DNA of 58,516 nucleotides from Candidatus Thorarchaeota archaeon. Lineage in GTDB: Archaea; Asgardarchaeota; Thorarchaeia; Thorarchaeales; Thorarchaeaceae. Each line of letters opens with the position of its first letter. The first letter of the stretch is position 1. The DNA is taken from assembly GCA_016839605.1 (NCBI GenBank), contig JAEOTX010000078.1, positions 1 through 58,516 of the forward strand, written 5' to 3'. Shown here piece by piece: positions 50,733-58,516 of this stretch. The notes beneath the pieces are model-generated. The model saw only the letters and a program-made list of their open reading frames with translations. It did no database searches and was not told where the DNA came from. The position numbers and the translations under genes are program-made.

Positions 50733-51491
50733 ATGTCATCTACAATTACTGAACATGCGATAAAGATAGAGAATCTGACAAAGAGGTTTGAGGAAGTCAC
50801 TGCTGTTGATAGACTCAGCCTAGAGATTGGTTGGGGTGAGCTGTTCGGGCTTCTAGGTCCCAATGGAGCTGGGAAATCTACTGTAATCAATATTCTAAGC
50901 ACATTGCTTGAACCCTCTGAGGGAGTAGCAGCAGTTGCTGACCACGATGTGGTGTTCGATGCTGATGCAGTTCGAGAGATGATCGGAGTCTGTCCTCAGG
51001 AACCGGCGTTCTATGAGCATCTCACTGGAAGAGAGAACATCGAGCTTTTCGGAGACCTTCATGATGTGCCAAGAGATGTCCTAAAGGAAAGGGTCGAGAA
51101 TATGCTCGAGAAGATCGGAATGGTTGAGGATGCGGACCGAAGAGCCGGACAATACAGCGGCGGAATGATACGCCGTGTCAGTACTGTGATGGCCCTCATT
51201 AACGACCCTCGGGTTGCCCTACTTGACGAGCCCACAGTGGCCATGGATCCTGTTTCCAAGCGTGCGGTGTGGGACTTCATCCGTGAGCTGAAGAGCAACG
51301 GGAAGGCTATCATCCTAACGACTCACTATATGGAAGAAGCTGAGGAGCTCTGCGACAGGGTTGGAATCATAGACCAAGGCAAGCTCATAGCTCTTGGCAC
51401 TCCCACTGAGCTGATGCTGCAGCACAATGCTGAGAATCTCGAAGAGGTATTCATCAAACTCACTGGAAAGCAACTGAGGGAGGCGGTCTAA
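50733..51491 (+). CDS. ABC exporter ATPase (DrrA/CcmA-like)
   Basis: ATP-binding subunit of an ABC-2 type exporter, 252 residues. Walker A GPNGAGKST (near residue 46), signature YSGGMIRRVS, Walker B VALLDEPT and switch His in LTTHYMEEAEEL. MIRRV in place of M(K/R)RRL is a slight variant. It directly abuts the permease gene. Substrates of such exporters include lipids, drugs and polysaccharides. Confidence 0.93.
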   Translation: MSSTITEHAIKIENLTKRFEEVTAVDRLSLEIGWGELFGLLGPNGAGKSTVINILSTLLEPSEGVAAVADHDVVFDADAVREMIGVCPQEPAFYEHLTGRENIELFGDLHDVPRDVLKERVENMLEKIGMVEDADRRAGQYSGGMIRRVSTVMALINDPRVALLDEPTVAMDPVSKRAVWDFIRELKSNGKAIILTTHYMEEAEELCDRVGIIDQGKLIALGTPTELMLQHNAENLEEVFIKLTGKQLREAV

Positions 51492-52652
51492 ATGGGTCTT
51501 AGACGTGTAACAGCTCTTACCAAGAAGAACGTGAAGATGTTCACAAGACAGCCAGCAGTTCTATTCCTACTCCTGCTGTTCCCAATAATTGTTACTGCAA
51601 CCTTCGGCTTGGCTTTTGGAGGCATGGGTGAAGGAGGTGTGACCAACTTCGACGTGGGACTGCTGAATCTAGACACAGCCACAACTGATGCTCAATGGGC
51701 CGGCAACTTCGAAGGGAACCTCACTGAACTTGACGGCATCACAGTGCTCCATTACGAGGCCAACGAAACCGGTCAGGCAGAGTTGCTTCAAGGAAATCTT
51801 GATGCATTCATTGTGATTCCAGAAGGCTTTGGCGACAGCTGCACTTCCTACTGGAATTCTCCATTCAACGGAAGCTCCTGGACCAACACCACTGTGGAAC
51901 TCTATGTAGACAGTGGTTCCATGATTGCAAGCAGTGCAGTGCCACCATTAGTGCAGCAGATTATCTTGACGACTATGTTCGGAAGCGAGGCCACCACTCT
52001 AGACCTGCCAGTGGATATGGGGAGTCCCTCCATGGTAGAAGCAAGCACTTTCTCGCAATGGGACTTCATGGCACCAGGGATATTCGCGTTTGCTAGCATC
52101 TTCATGATAATGATAGTTGCACAGTCTTTGACAATGGAACGAGATGGTGGACTATTGAAGAGGTTGGGTACGACTCCACTCAAGTCACACGAGTTCATGT
52201 TGAGTCAAGTAATCGCGTACATGGTCATCGCGGTCATCCAAGTGCTTCTAGTGTTCACCACGTCTTATGCCATTGGCTATCGACCTGCAACTGATGTCAG
52301 TGGATTGGCATTCGCGTTCGCGATTTTGCTGGCTTTCTCCCTTGTGAATGTGGGCTTTGGCTTGATTGCAGCAACCATTTCCAAGTCAGCTGAGATCGCA
52401 TCTGGAGTGTCATTCATCTTCATTATGCCACAGATGTTCCTCGGCACCTTCATGCCATTAGGCGGAGGTGCAGAGATTGTAGGACAGTTTATGCCAAGTA
52501 ACTACGTGACTAATGCCTTGACCACCATTTTCCTGCGGGGCGCTCCAGTGTCCACTCTCTCGATCTGGATAGATTTGGCACTGGTGTTTGCGATTGGCAT
52601 GGTAGTCCTTCTTGTGGGCATAGTTCTCTTTCGCCGATATGGAACTAGATAG
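51492..52652 (+). CDS. ABC-2 type exporter permease
   Basis: A 386-residue permease with one N-terminal membrane helix (LFLLLLFPIIVTATFGLAFGG), an extracellular domain of about 150 residues (DVGLLNLDTAT onward), then five C-terminal helices with the SLTMERDGGLLKRLGTTPL coupling region and MPQMFLGTFMPLGG. This is the ABC2_membrane_3 layout. Its ATG begins on the base after the ATPase stop, so both products should be made together. Confidence 0.9.
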   Translation: MGLRRVTALTKKNVKMFTRQPAVLFLLLLFPIIVTATFGLAFGGMGEGGVTNFDVGLLNLDTATTDAQWAGNFEGNLTELDGITVLHYEANETGQAELLQGNLDAFIVIPEGFGDSCTSYWNSPFNGSSWTNTTVELYVDSGSMIASSAVPPLVQQIILTTMFGSEATTLDLPVDMGSPSMVEASTFSQWDFMAPGIFAFASIFMIMIVAQSLTMERDGGLLKRLGTTPLKSHEFMLSQVIAYMVIAVIQVLLVFTTSYAIGYRPATDVSGLAFAFAILLAFSLVNVGFGLIAATISKSAEIASGVSFIFIMPQMFLGTFMPLGGGAEIVGQFMPSNYVTNALTTIFLRGAPVSTLSIWIDLALVFAIGMVVLLVGIVLFRRYGTR

Positions 52653-52773
52653 GAAATCCTAGGGAAGGGACAGATGTTCCTTCTCATTCTCTTTTTTCTT
52701 CTCAATTCAGGTTATAGAGGAGCTTTTATCAAGGAAATGAAGATACGCCATTCTCCGCTGAGAGGAAAGAAAG

Positions 52774-53850
52774 ATGACTTCTGAAGATCAATCTATGGAA
52801 ACTGAATCAGCACCAATAGAAAAGAAATCCAGAGCAGCATATGTGCTCTGGGCAGGGGGAATCGCATTTGCATTTGGATTCACCTTTCTTATCTGGTTCT
52901 TTGGTCCGCTGCTTGATCGATTCGTCTTAGGTCCTGATACAGGTCCTGAATGGTACTATTGGCAGCTACCATCCCCTGATGTAATTGCTCAGTTCATAGT
53001 ATGGTCTTTCTATCTTGCCCATCAGTTTGTTGTTTGGTTTACAATTTATTGGGCTCAAAAGAACCTGATAGCACAGAAAACAAAGCCGACAACATCACTC
53101 ACTAAGTACAACTGGGCAATGGTAGTCATCAATGTCGTATTTGTGGTACTGCACTTAATCCAGACCCAGATTTGGTTTGATGGACTTGCTCAAGATGTTC
53201 CGATTTGGACCAGCCAGGGCTCAGTCATAGTAATGCTCGTTCTAATACTTGCGATCGAGAATCCCAGACGGGGTCTGATTCTTGGAAAGCGGGCTGGTAG
53301 GCCATTCACGGCACGCGTGTCAGGACTCGTAAGACGTATTCACATGTACCCAATTGCATGGGCGCTAGTCTACACGTTCTGGTTCCATCCGATGTTCTAT
53401 GACCCACAGCTACTCACAGGGTTCTTTTACATGTTCCTTCTGTTCACGCAGATGACGGTGGCATACACATCAGTCCACATCGACAAGAGATGGGTCATCA
53501 CTGTTGAGGGGTTTGTTGGCGTGCATGCTCTTATCGTTGCGGTCTTCAATACACTAGACCATGGTAGCACTGACATGTGGGCCATGTTCCTGTCTGGATT
53601 TGTCTTCATGTGGGTCTTCACCTACATGTATGCATTGAATGTGAGAAAAGAAGTGAAAGTGCTTGTCACTCTACTGTACTTCGCATTCCTTGCCTGGATC
53701 TACATCCCTGCACCATTTGGATATGGGCGAGATATCTCCTTCCTGCTGCGTTTGGAGATGCTGTGGATCCCAATCATCTTGTATCTGCTTGCCGCTGTTG
53801 TGGCTGGAATTGGTTACGTCTATCTAAAAGCCACTAAGAAGGCGGAGTGA
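52774..53850 (+). CDS. Polytopic membrane protein, unknown
   Basis: A 358-residue protein with about nine membrane helices starting at residue 23. Histidines in SFYLAHQFVVWF, VLHLIQTQ, WFHPMFYD and VFNTLDHG lie within or next to helices and could bind heme or metal, but no known motif is evident. GAGGAAAG seven bases before the ATG supports the start. No family is recognised. It stands between the ABC exporter and the paralogous membrane pair. Confidence 0.72.
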   Translation: MTSEDQSMETESAPIEKKSRAAYVLWAGGIAFAFGFTFLIWFFGPLLDRFVLGPDTGPEWYYWQLPSPDVIAQFIVWSFYLAHQFVVWFTIYWAQKNLIAQKTKPTTSLTKYNWAMVVINVVFVVLHLIQTQIWFDGLAQDVPIWTSQGSVIVMLVLILAIENPRRGLILGKRAGRPFTARVSGLVRRIHMYPIAWALVYTFWFHPMFYDPQLLTGFFYMFLLFTQMTVAYTSVHIDKRWVITVEGFVGVHALIVAVFNTLDHGSTDMWAMFLSGFVFMWVFTYMYALNVRKEVKVLVTLLYFAFLAWIYIPAPFGYGRDISFLLRLEMLWIPIILYLLAAVVAGIGYVYLKATKKAE

Positions 53851-53925
53851 GAGAACCTCGCCAGAATGATTCATCCATACTCCTCAATAATGCCTGTAAG
53901 CTTCCACTATTAGTTAGGTGGTTGA

Positions 53926-55026
53926 GTGGAAAGAGTGAGATTGAGGTTGAAGCCTGGGAACATAAAGCTCGTCGGAATGGCATTGATTCTGATGCTATTC
54001 GGTTCACTTGTAATAGTCCTTAGCCCTCATCCACGTTACTACGCTCCTCGTGAACAACCACCACATCCTCACTCTGTTTCTTTTAACGTTTCATTAGATA
54101 ATTCTGTGCGGAATTATCCAATTGAACCACTTACCTACTTCGGCATGCCCACTCGAATTGGAATTACTGACATGAAAACAAATGGGACACCGATTGGATT
54201 TGCTATCCAAGATGGGAGTAACGCTACTGTCTTTGAAATCTCTAGTGTAAACCAAATTGTAAATAGCTCTCTGGTTGTCCAAGTTTCAGAAGACTTCAAA
54301 ATCGTTGTGACTAGAGAAACTGGCAACGCCAATGGCAGTCTTGTGATATTGATTTGGGAAAGAATGCCGCCTCCTCCGGACTTTGATCCTATAGTCATAG
54401 GTTTCGTATATACCAACTTTTTGCTTCTAGTATTTGCAGTGATTGTTCTTTGGAAAATAGTCACAATGAAGACGACACGTCAAAGCATTCGACCAGCCTG
54501 GGTAGCTGTTCTGGTATTATTCGGCCTCGTATTAGTAACTCCTTACATTTCCGGTTCTCTGGGGGGTTTCTTCACTCCCACAGAAGTGACAGAGCAAGTC
54601 TATTCTGATAGGAAAACTCTGGTGTTGAATGGCACCAATCCAAACAGCCTTGTCCCCTTTGGCAATCAAGTTCCAAATAACGCAGAATCATTCAGAATCC
54701 ATTCGTTCGAGGATGCCAACAAAAAATATCATTTTGAATTGGTCGGTGCTAGTGGCGAAGTTTTCCTCTCTGCAACTCATCAAAACTCCACTATAGAATG
54801 GGAAATTCTTGGGGAATATGTCAGTCAGGAGCACAGTCTGATTCTTGAAAGAGTGGATATTGACATTGATGTTAGCCTCTCCATAGAAGCCAGTGTCATG
54901 ATGACAAGAATCCCAGTTGACGTTCTACCAAGCTTAATTCTAGGAGTCATGGGATTCATAGCACTAATCCTAGCAATAGTAACAGGTTTCTCTGTTCAAA
55001 CACGAGAGAAGGTCGGACAAAACTAA
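53926..55026 (+). CDS. Membrane protein, first of a tandem paralogous pair
   Basis: A 366-residue protein with an N-terminal helix (LVGMALILMLFGSLVIVL), an extracytoplasmic beta-rich domain with ITDMKTNGTPIGF and a PPPP-like RMPPPPDF before two central helices, a second exposed domain, and a last helix. Several N-glycosylation sequons suit an outer location. GTG start with AGGTGG upstream. The next gene has the same architecture. No known family is recognised. Confidence 0.72.
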   Translation: MERVRLRLKPGNIKLVGMALILMLFGSLVIVLSPHPRYYAPREQPPHPHSVSFNVSLDNSVRNYPIEPLTYFGMPTRIGITDMKTNGTPIGFAIQDGSNATVFEISSVNQIVNSSLVVQVSEDFKIVVTRETGNANGSLVILIWERMPPPPDFDPIVIGFVYTNFLLLVFAVIVLWKIVTMKTTRQSIRPAWVAVLVLFGLVLVTPYISGSLGGFFTPTEVTEQVYSDRKTLVLNGTNPNSLVPFGNQVPNNAESFRIHSFEDANKKYHFELVGASGEVFLSATHQNSTIEWEILGEYVSQEHSLILERVDIDIDVSLSIEASVMMTRIPVDVLPSLILGVMGFIALILAIVTGFSVQTREKVGQN

Positions 55027-55158
55027 GAGATATTCTTCCTATGGAATCTATTGGCTGTTATGTCAAGAATGATTCATACATACCATTCATCCACACCATT
55101 CAATATGCAATGTATGTCATGCCAAAGTGACTTGGCCGTGATTAGAGGGTGCATCAGC

Positions 55159-56259
55159 TTGAGTCGATGGGTGATAAATGGCAAGGTGATTGGATTCTCA
55201 TTGATGATATTCTTTGGAGGCACCGCGGCTGTTGCACTCTTGGGATATCCATATTATACCTACTCATATCGGGAGTATTCATACTTCAATCCCTACACCT
55301 TCGTTATCACTAGCGATGAGCCAAGCTGGAATGAAACATCAGATCGGACCTTCACCTCACAGATTGGGATCACTGACTTAGAAACAAATGGCACAGCAGT
55401 GGATGTGCTTATTATTGCATCAAATGACGAAATCGTGTTATGTCTTTCCAACGTTACCAAAATTAGCAATGTGACCGTTACCTGCTATATTGCAGGACAG
55501 TCCACCGTTATTGTAGAGAGGACAGATGGTGATGCTGAAGTTGCTCTCACTGTCGTAGTAATCGAAGTCATTCCACCGCCCCCAACTGCCATTGCGTCTC
55601 CTTTTCCGAATATACTGTTCTGGTCATTAGTAGCCATAATTGGTTTCGTGATGTTGATTCTAGTGAAGGGTGAATCTCGTTGGGTGGGTCTGTGGGGAAG
55701 GCGGCTACACTTCTTGATTGTATTTCTAGTCTTGCTAAATATCATCCTTACTGCACCGTATATCGCAGGGTCTCTTGATGGTTCGTTTGTTCCGATAGAA
55801 CAGACTGAAACAATCAACAGTGGAAGTCAGACATTCGTTTTGGATTCAGGAAGCCCAACAGATTACCTGGAGATTGGCAGGGGAATAGAATCAGTGAACT
55901 ACAGTATTCGCAGTGGGCTCCAGATTAACCCTGAAATGATATACCGAATGGTGATTCAAGACTCTCATGGAAGTAGTCTTTTAGAGGCATCCTTTGTGAA
56001 CTCAACTAATTGGTTGATTGAGGGAACCACAACTGGTGGTGCATACCATACTCTGTTGCTTGAGAGAATCGATAGAGATGTGGAGATAGAACTGTCCTAC
56101 TTAGAAACCCAGACTGTCATAAGACCTGACGTAGATCCTACACTAAGCACACTTCAGGCTTTTGCGGGCGGAGCTGTCTTATTCTTGGCATTATTACTGG
56201 GCCTTATTATGGAACCAGAGGGGAAACCGTCAAATCTAGTGAAGTCTGAATATGAGTGA
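55159..56259 (+). CDS. Membrane protein, second of a tandem paralogous pair
   Basis: Same layout as its neighbour: first helix near GFSLMIFFGGTAAVALL, ITDLETNGTAVDV (compare ITDMKTNGTPIGF), EVIPPPPTA before the central helices, APYIAGSLDGSFVPIEQTE (compare TPYISGSLGGFFTPTEVTE), and a final helix. TTG 55159 is chosen because AGAGGGTG lies 8 bases upstream and it matches the paralogue; the frame is open to ATG 55051 but that stretch has no counterpart. Confidence 0.72.
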   Translation: MSRWVINGKVIGFSLMIFFGGTAAVALLGYPYYTYSYREYSYFNPYTFVITSDEPSWNETSDRTFTSQIGITDLETNGTAVDVLIIASNDEIVLCLSNVTKISNVTVTCYIAGQSTVIVERTDGDAEVALTVVVIEVIPPPPTAIASPFPNILFWSLVAIIGFVMLILVKGESRWVGLWGRRLHFLIVFLVLLNIILTAPYIAGSLDGSFVPIEQTETINSGSQTFVLDSGSPTDYLEIGRGIESVNYSIRSGLQINPEMIYRMVIQDSHGSSLLEASFVNSTNWLIEGTTTGGAYHTLLLERIDRDVEIELSYLETQTVIRPDVDPTLSTLQAFAGGAVLFLALLLGLIMEPEGKPSNLVKSEYE

Positions 56260-56286
56260 AGGGTTCTCGAATATTGCAAAAGAAAT

Positions 56287-56309
56287 GGAAGCGGCATTAT
56301 AGCCGCTCC
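56287..56309. terminator. Bidirectional hairpin between convergent genes
   Basis: GGAAGCGGC and GCCGCTCC form a stem with one bulged A around the loop ATTATA, in the 67-base gap between the convergent membrane-protein and catalase genes. It can fold on either transcript and is followed by T-rich sequence on the plus strand (GTTGTTGATT). Confidence 0.5.
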
Positions 56310-56326
56310 GTTGTTGATTCAATATC

Positions 56327-57766
56327 CTAAAGACCTAATCTTTCTTTGATGCCTTTTCCGTAGTCGGGATCAGCTCTCGTGAAATGCTCGACCATCCGCT
56401 TTTGGATTTCCTTTGGAACATTACTTAGTGGTCCAGCGATGTTGTCCATCAACCGTCCCTGCTCTTCAGCAGACATGAGACGGAATAGATTTCCAGGCTG
56501 TATGTAGTCATCATCGACTCCTCTAGGCTGGTCATATCTATCAGCATCACCGGAGATCTTCAAAGGTGGCTCACGATAGGCAGGATCAGCCTTCGGCCCT
56601 CCGAAGCTGTCAGGTTCGTAGTTATACCCTGGACCTCCGTCCATATATCTCATGTATCCATCGCGCTGATTATTGGCGACCTCAGCATTTTTCGCTTGAT
56701 TCACAGGAAGTTGCTGGTGATTGACACCAAGTCTGTATCTGTGAGCATCGGCATATGAGAAGATTCTAGCTTGAAGCATCTTATCTGGCGAGAAGGATAT
56801 TCCAGGCACGATATTTGACGGAGCAAAGGCAGCCTGTTCAATATCTGTGAAGTAGTTCGTTGGATTCTTGTTGAGTTCCATGACTCCTACGTCAATCAGA
56901 GGATAGTCTTCATGAGGCCATATCTTTGTGAGGTCGAATGGATTCCAACGGTAATCAGTGGCCTCCTCTTCAGGCATAATCTGGACTTTGAAGTTCCACT
57001 TGGGATAATCTCCTCGTTCGATCCGTTCAAAGAGGTCTCCTGTGGCCCAATCAGGGTCTTCAGCCGTCAACCTAGCTGCTTCCTCCGCAGAGAAATTCTC
57101 TATGCCTTGAGCAGTCTTGAAATGGAACTTCACCCAGAATCGTTCATCCTTGTCGTTGATGAAACTGTAAGTATGACTTCCATAGCCGTTTACATGAGCA
57201 TATCCTTTTGGTGTTCCTCGATCTGAGAATAGGATTGTCACTTGATGCAAGGACTCTGGAACTAATGACCAGAAGTCCCACTGCATCTCATCAGACCTGA
57301 GATTCGTCTGCGGGACACGTTTTTGGGAGTGAATGAAGTCGGGGAATTTTAAGGGATCACGGATGAAGAATACAGGAGTATTATTTCCAACAAGATCCCA
57401 GTTGCCCTCCTCAGTATAGAACTTGATTGCAAATCCGCGAACGTCACGTACAGTATCCGCTGAGCCTTTTTCTCCAGCCACAGTTGAAAAACGTAGCACG
57501 AGATCGGTCTTCTTTCCAACCTTAGAGAACATCTTTGCCTTGGTGTATTTGGTTATGTCATGTGTGATAGTCAGGGTGCCGAAGGCACCTGCACCTTTAG
57601 CATGAACTACTCTCTCCGGTATACGCTCTCGATTGAAGTGAGCTAGTTTCTCAATGAGATGAAAGTCTTGCAGTAGTACTGGTCCTCTCTCTCCCGCAGT
57701 AAGAGAATTTTGATTGTCTGCAACAGGGATTCCTGATGCAGTTGTCATTTTCTTTTCCTTTGTCAT
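56327..57766 (-). CDS. katA: Monofunctional heme catalase
   Basis: Dismutates hydrogen peroxide. The catalytic His lies in [12 protein letters not shown] (residue 55), the Asn in [11 protein letters not shown], and the proximal heme Tyr in [14 protein letters not shown]. 479 residues is the size of small-subunit (clade 3) catalases, widespread in bacteria and patchy in archaea, so horizontal acquisition is possible. It is transcribed away from the PerR-like gene, with an operator-like palindrome between them. Confidence 0.96.
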   Translation of the reverse strand: MTKEKKMTTASGIPVADNQNSLTAGERGPVLLQDFHLIEKLAHFNRERIPERVVHAKGAGAFGTLTITHDITKYTKAKMFSKVGKKTDLVLRFSTVAGEKGSADTVRDVRGFAIKFYTEEGNWDLVGNNTPVFFIRDPLKFPDFIHSQKRVPQTNLRSDEMQWDFWSLVPESLHQVTILFSDRGTPKGYAHVNGYGSHTYSFINDKDERFWVKFHFKTAQGIENFSAEEAARLTAEDPDWATGDLFERIERGDYPKWNFKVQIMPEEEATDYRWNPFDLTKIWPHEDYPLIDVGVMELNKNPTNYFTDIEQAAFAPSNIVPGISFSPDKMLQARIFSYADAHRYRLGVNHQQLPVNQAKNAEVANNQRDGYMRYMDGGPGYNYEPDSFGGPKADPAYREPPLKISGDADRYDQPRGVDDDYIQPGNLFRLMSAEEQGRLMDNIAGPLSNVPKEIQKRMVEHFTRADPDYGKGIKERLGL

Positions 57767-57819
57767 ATGATTACACTTCCCTCTAGCATATCATCTAGAC
57801 TATTTTACAAATCGTAATG

Positions 57820-57835
57820 ATTACTAACTAGTAAT
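57820..57835. promoter_or_regulatory. PerR/Fur-type palindromic operator
   Basis: ATTACTAACTAGTAAT is a perfect 7-2-7 inverted repeat in the 113-base gap between katA and the PerR-like gene. Its size, AT-rich make-up and position over both promoters fit a Fur/PerR box controlling both genes. Confidence 0.65.
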
Positions 57836-57849
57836 GGTTATATTTAACC
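57836..57849 (+). promoter_or_regulatory. TATA box within a second inverted repeat
   Basis: GGTTATATTTAACC is a 5-4-5 inverted repeat containing TTATATTTA, a TATA box about 35 bases before the regulator ATG at 57880. It abuts the larger palindrome, so a bound repressor would block TBP. Confidence 0.5.
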
Positions 57850-57879
57850 GTTTTGTCATATAGTTAGCAATTAATAGAG

Positions 57880-58335
57880 ATGCAAGTTCAGAAGGTAGAA
57901 AGTGAAAGAGAAATGACAATGACCGAGGACCAACTTATCTCGATTTTGCGGGATAGTGGGTATAAGGTCACGCCGCAACGACTTGCAATCTGCAATTACG
58001 TTCTTTCGAGCAAGGAACACCCTACTGTTGAACAAATTCATTCTGAGATATTGGAGAAAAATCCTACAATCAGCTTGAACACGATCTATCAAACAATGGA
58101 CATGCTCATTGACCTGGGTCTTGTCCAAGAGATGCGGTTTAGTGGTAGTTCATCAAGGTTTGACCCAAATACTTCAGTACATGCCAACATTATTTGTCAG
58201 AACTGCAGCAAGATACGAGATTTCGAATCTGAGGGTATCCGAGAACTCTGGTCACGTATTGTCATGGAGATGAATGTTGAGCCTTTAGGGCAGCGTTTGG
58301 ATGTCTATGTGCTCTGTGATGAGTGTAGGAAATAA
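57880..58335 (+). CDS. perR: PerR/Fur-family peroxide or metal regulator
   Basis: A 151-residue Fur-family protein. The N-terminal winged helix contains KVTPQRLAICNYVL and SLNTIYQTMDML. The regulatory metal site is RFDPNTSVHANIIC (Asp, His, and Asn where many Fur proteins have a second His) with the later Asp in KIRDFE; structural Zn is held by CQNC and CDEC. The divergent catalase points to a peroxide sensor, PerR. Asn in the HxN position is also seen in some known PerR proteins. Confidence 0.85.
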   Translation: MQVQKVESEREMTMTEDQLISILRDSGYKVTPQRLAICNYVLSSKEHPTVEQIHSEILEKNPTISLNTIYQTMDMLIDLGLVQEMRFSGSSSRFDPNTSVHANIICQNCSKIRDFESEGIRELWSRIVMEMNVEPLGQRLDVYVLCDECRK

Positions 58336-58355
58336 CCATTGGTCCATGACAGAAA

Positions 58356-58367
58356 GGTTATATCACC
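58356..58367 (+). promoter_or_regulatory. TATA box of the FAD oxidoreductase gene
   Basis: GGTTATATCACC resembles the regulator's own GGTTATAT element and lies about 45-57 bases before the ATG at 58413, predicting a short leader of about 25 bases. ATAACC at 58332-58337 mirrors GGTTAT. Confidence 0.4.
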
Positions 58368-58412
58368 AGTCCGCTGAGGCCCCCAGTACAACCGCAGCTT
58401 GGAGACTCCAAG

Positions 58413-58516
58413 ATGGCCAGTACTTCAGCTAAAGACTCAAAGGCTCCGACTAAGCCAACAGATGTCCTCATAATTGGAGGCGGAATGGCAGGCATTAGTG
58501 CTGCACTCGCTCTCGC
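58413..58516 (+). CDS. FAD/NAD-dependent oxidoreductase, 3' end outside window
   Basis: Only the first 34 codons are present. After a short Ser/Lys/Pro-rich leader comes VLIIGGGMAGISAALALA, the FAD-binding GxGxxG fold. HdrA-like, thioredoxin-reductase-like and other flavoprotein families share this start, so the product cannot be named. It follows the PerR-like gene on the same strand with its own promoter. Confidence 0.75.
   Translation, partial: MASTSAKDSKAPTKPTDVLIIGGGMAGISAALAL

Noticed and set aside
1..58516. tRNA genes, insertion sequences and prophage
   Set aside because: No T-loop GTTCNANNC with matching stems, no transposase or integrase and no phage structural genes were recognised by eye; an automated tRNA scan was not possible.

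Overview
The window is 58.5 kb of compact archaeal chromosome with about 45% GC by eye. A bona fide actin (Asgard 'lokiactin' type), an atypical Ras-like small GTPase and a beta-propeller protein occur together with purely archaeal information genes: class I lysyl-tRNA synthetase, exosome Rrp4/Rrp41/Rrp42, prefoldin beta, Brix, Pcc1 and Cgi121. I infer an Asgard archaeon; a Thorarchaeota-like lineage is plausible but not proven by the sequence. I saw no transposase, CRISPR array, tRNA, rRNA or replication origin.

Layout. 1-7.4 kb: end of an amidohydrolase, a plant-like tyrosyl-tRNA synthetase, DinB-like protein, inositol monophosphatase-family protein, zinc-ribbon/coiled-coil protein, atypical small GTPase and an APH-fold kinase. 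7.4-12.7 kb: a degenerate copy of the actin 3' end, a degenerate histidine kinase, class I LysRS and intact actin. 13-16.7 kb: an accessory block with a winged-helix/CARF-like protein, a RNase III-fold protein with eroded active site, a SAMHD1-like HD phosphohydrolase and a Cys-rich unknown. 16.8-22.5 kb: beta-propeller, a lipid head-group operon (nucleotidyltransferase plus CDP-alcohol phosphatidyltransferase), and a tRNA-modification group (Sua5, THUMP protein, Cgi121) with a phosphoribosyltransferase. 22.6-28.1 kb: histidine degradation (HutI, HutH and a HutU split in two). 28.3-32 kb: small unknown, regulatory and enzyme genes.

32-41.8 kb: one long minus-strand train, the archaeal proteasome/exosome superoperon (psmA, SBDS, rrp4, rrp41, rrp42, eL43, Brix, pcc1, prefoldin beta, DUF3194, DHH), which runs directly into an ECF transporter module (EcfA, EcfA, EcfT). 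42-50.2 kb: MFS transporter, then a minus-strand catabolic operon (2-hydroxyacid dehydrogenase, FGGY kinase, class II aldolase, tungsten aldehyde ferredoxin oxidoreductase, AEC permease). 50.3-56.3 kb: SCP2 protein, ABC exporter and membrane proteins, including a tandem paralogous pair. 56.3-58.5 kb: catalase divergent from a PerR/Fur-type regulator with a perfect palindrome between them, then the start of an FAD oxidoreductase.

Most worth a second look: the split urocanase, whose halves are separated by a 30-nt in-frame insert carrying TAA; the actin 3'-end remnant that makes a direct repeat around the LysRS segment; the CARF-like/RNase III-like gene pair; and the putative aldolase/aldehyde-oxidoreductase operon. 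All family calls come from reading motifs by eye; no database search was run.
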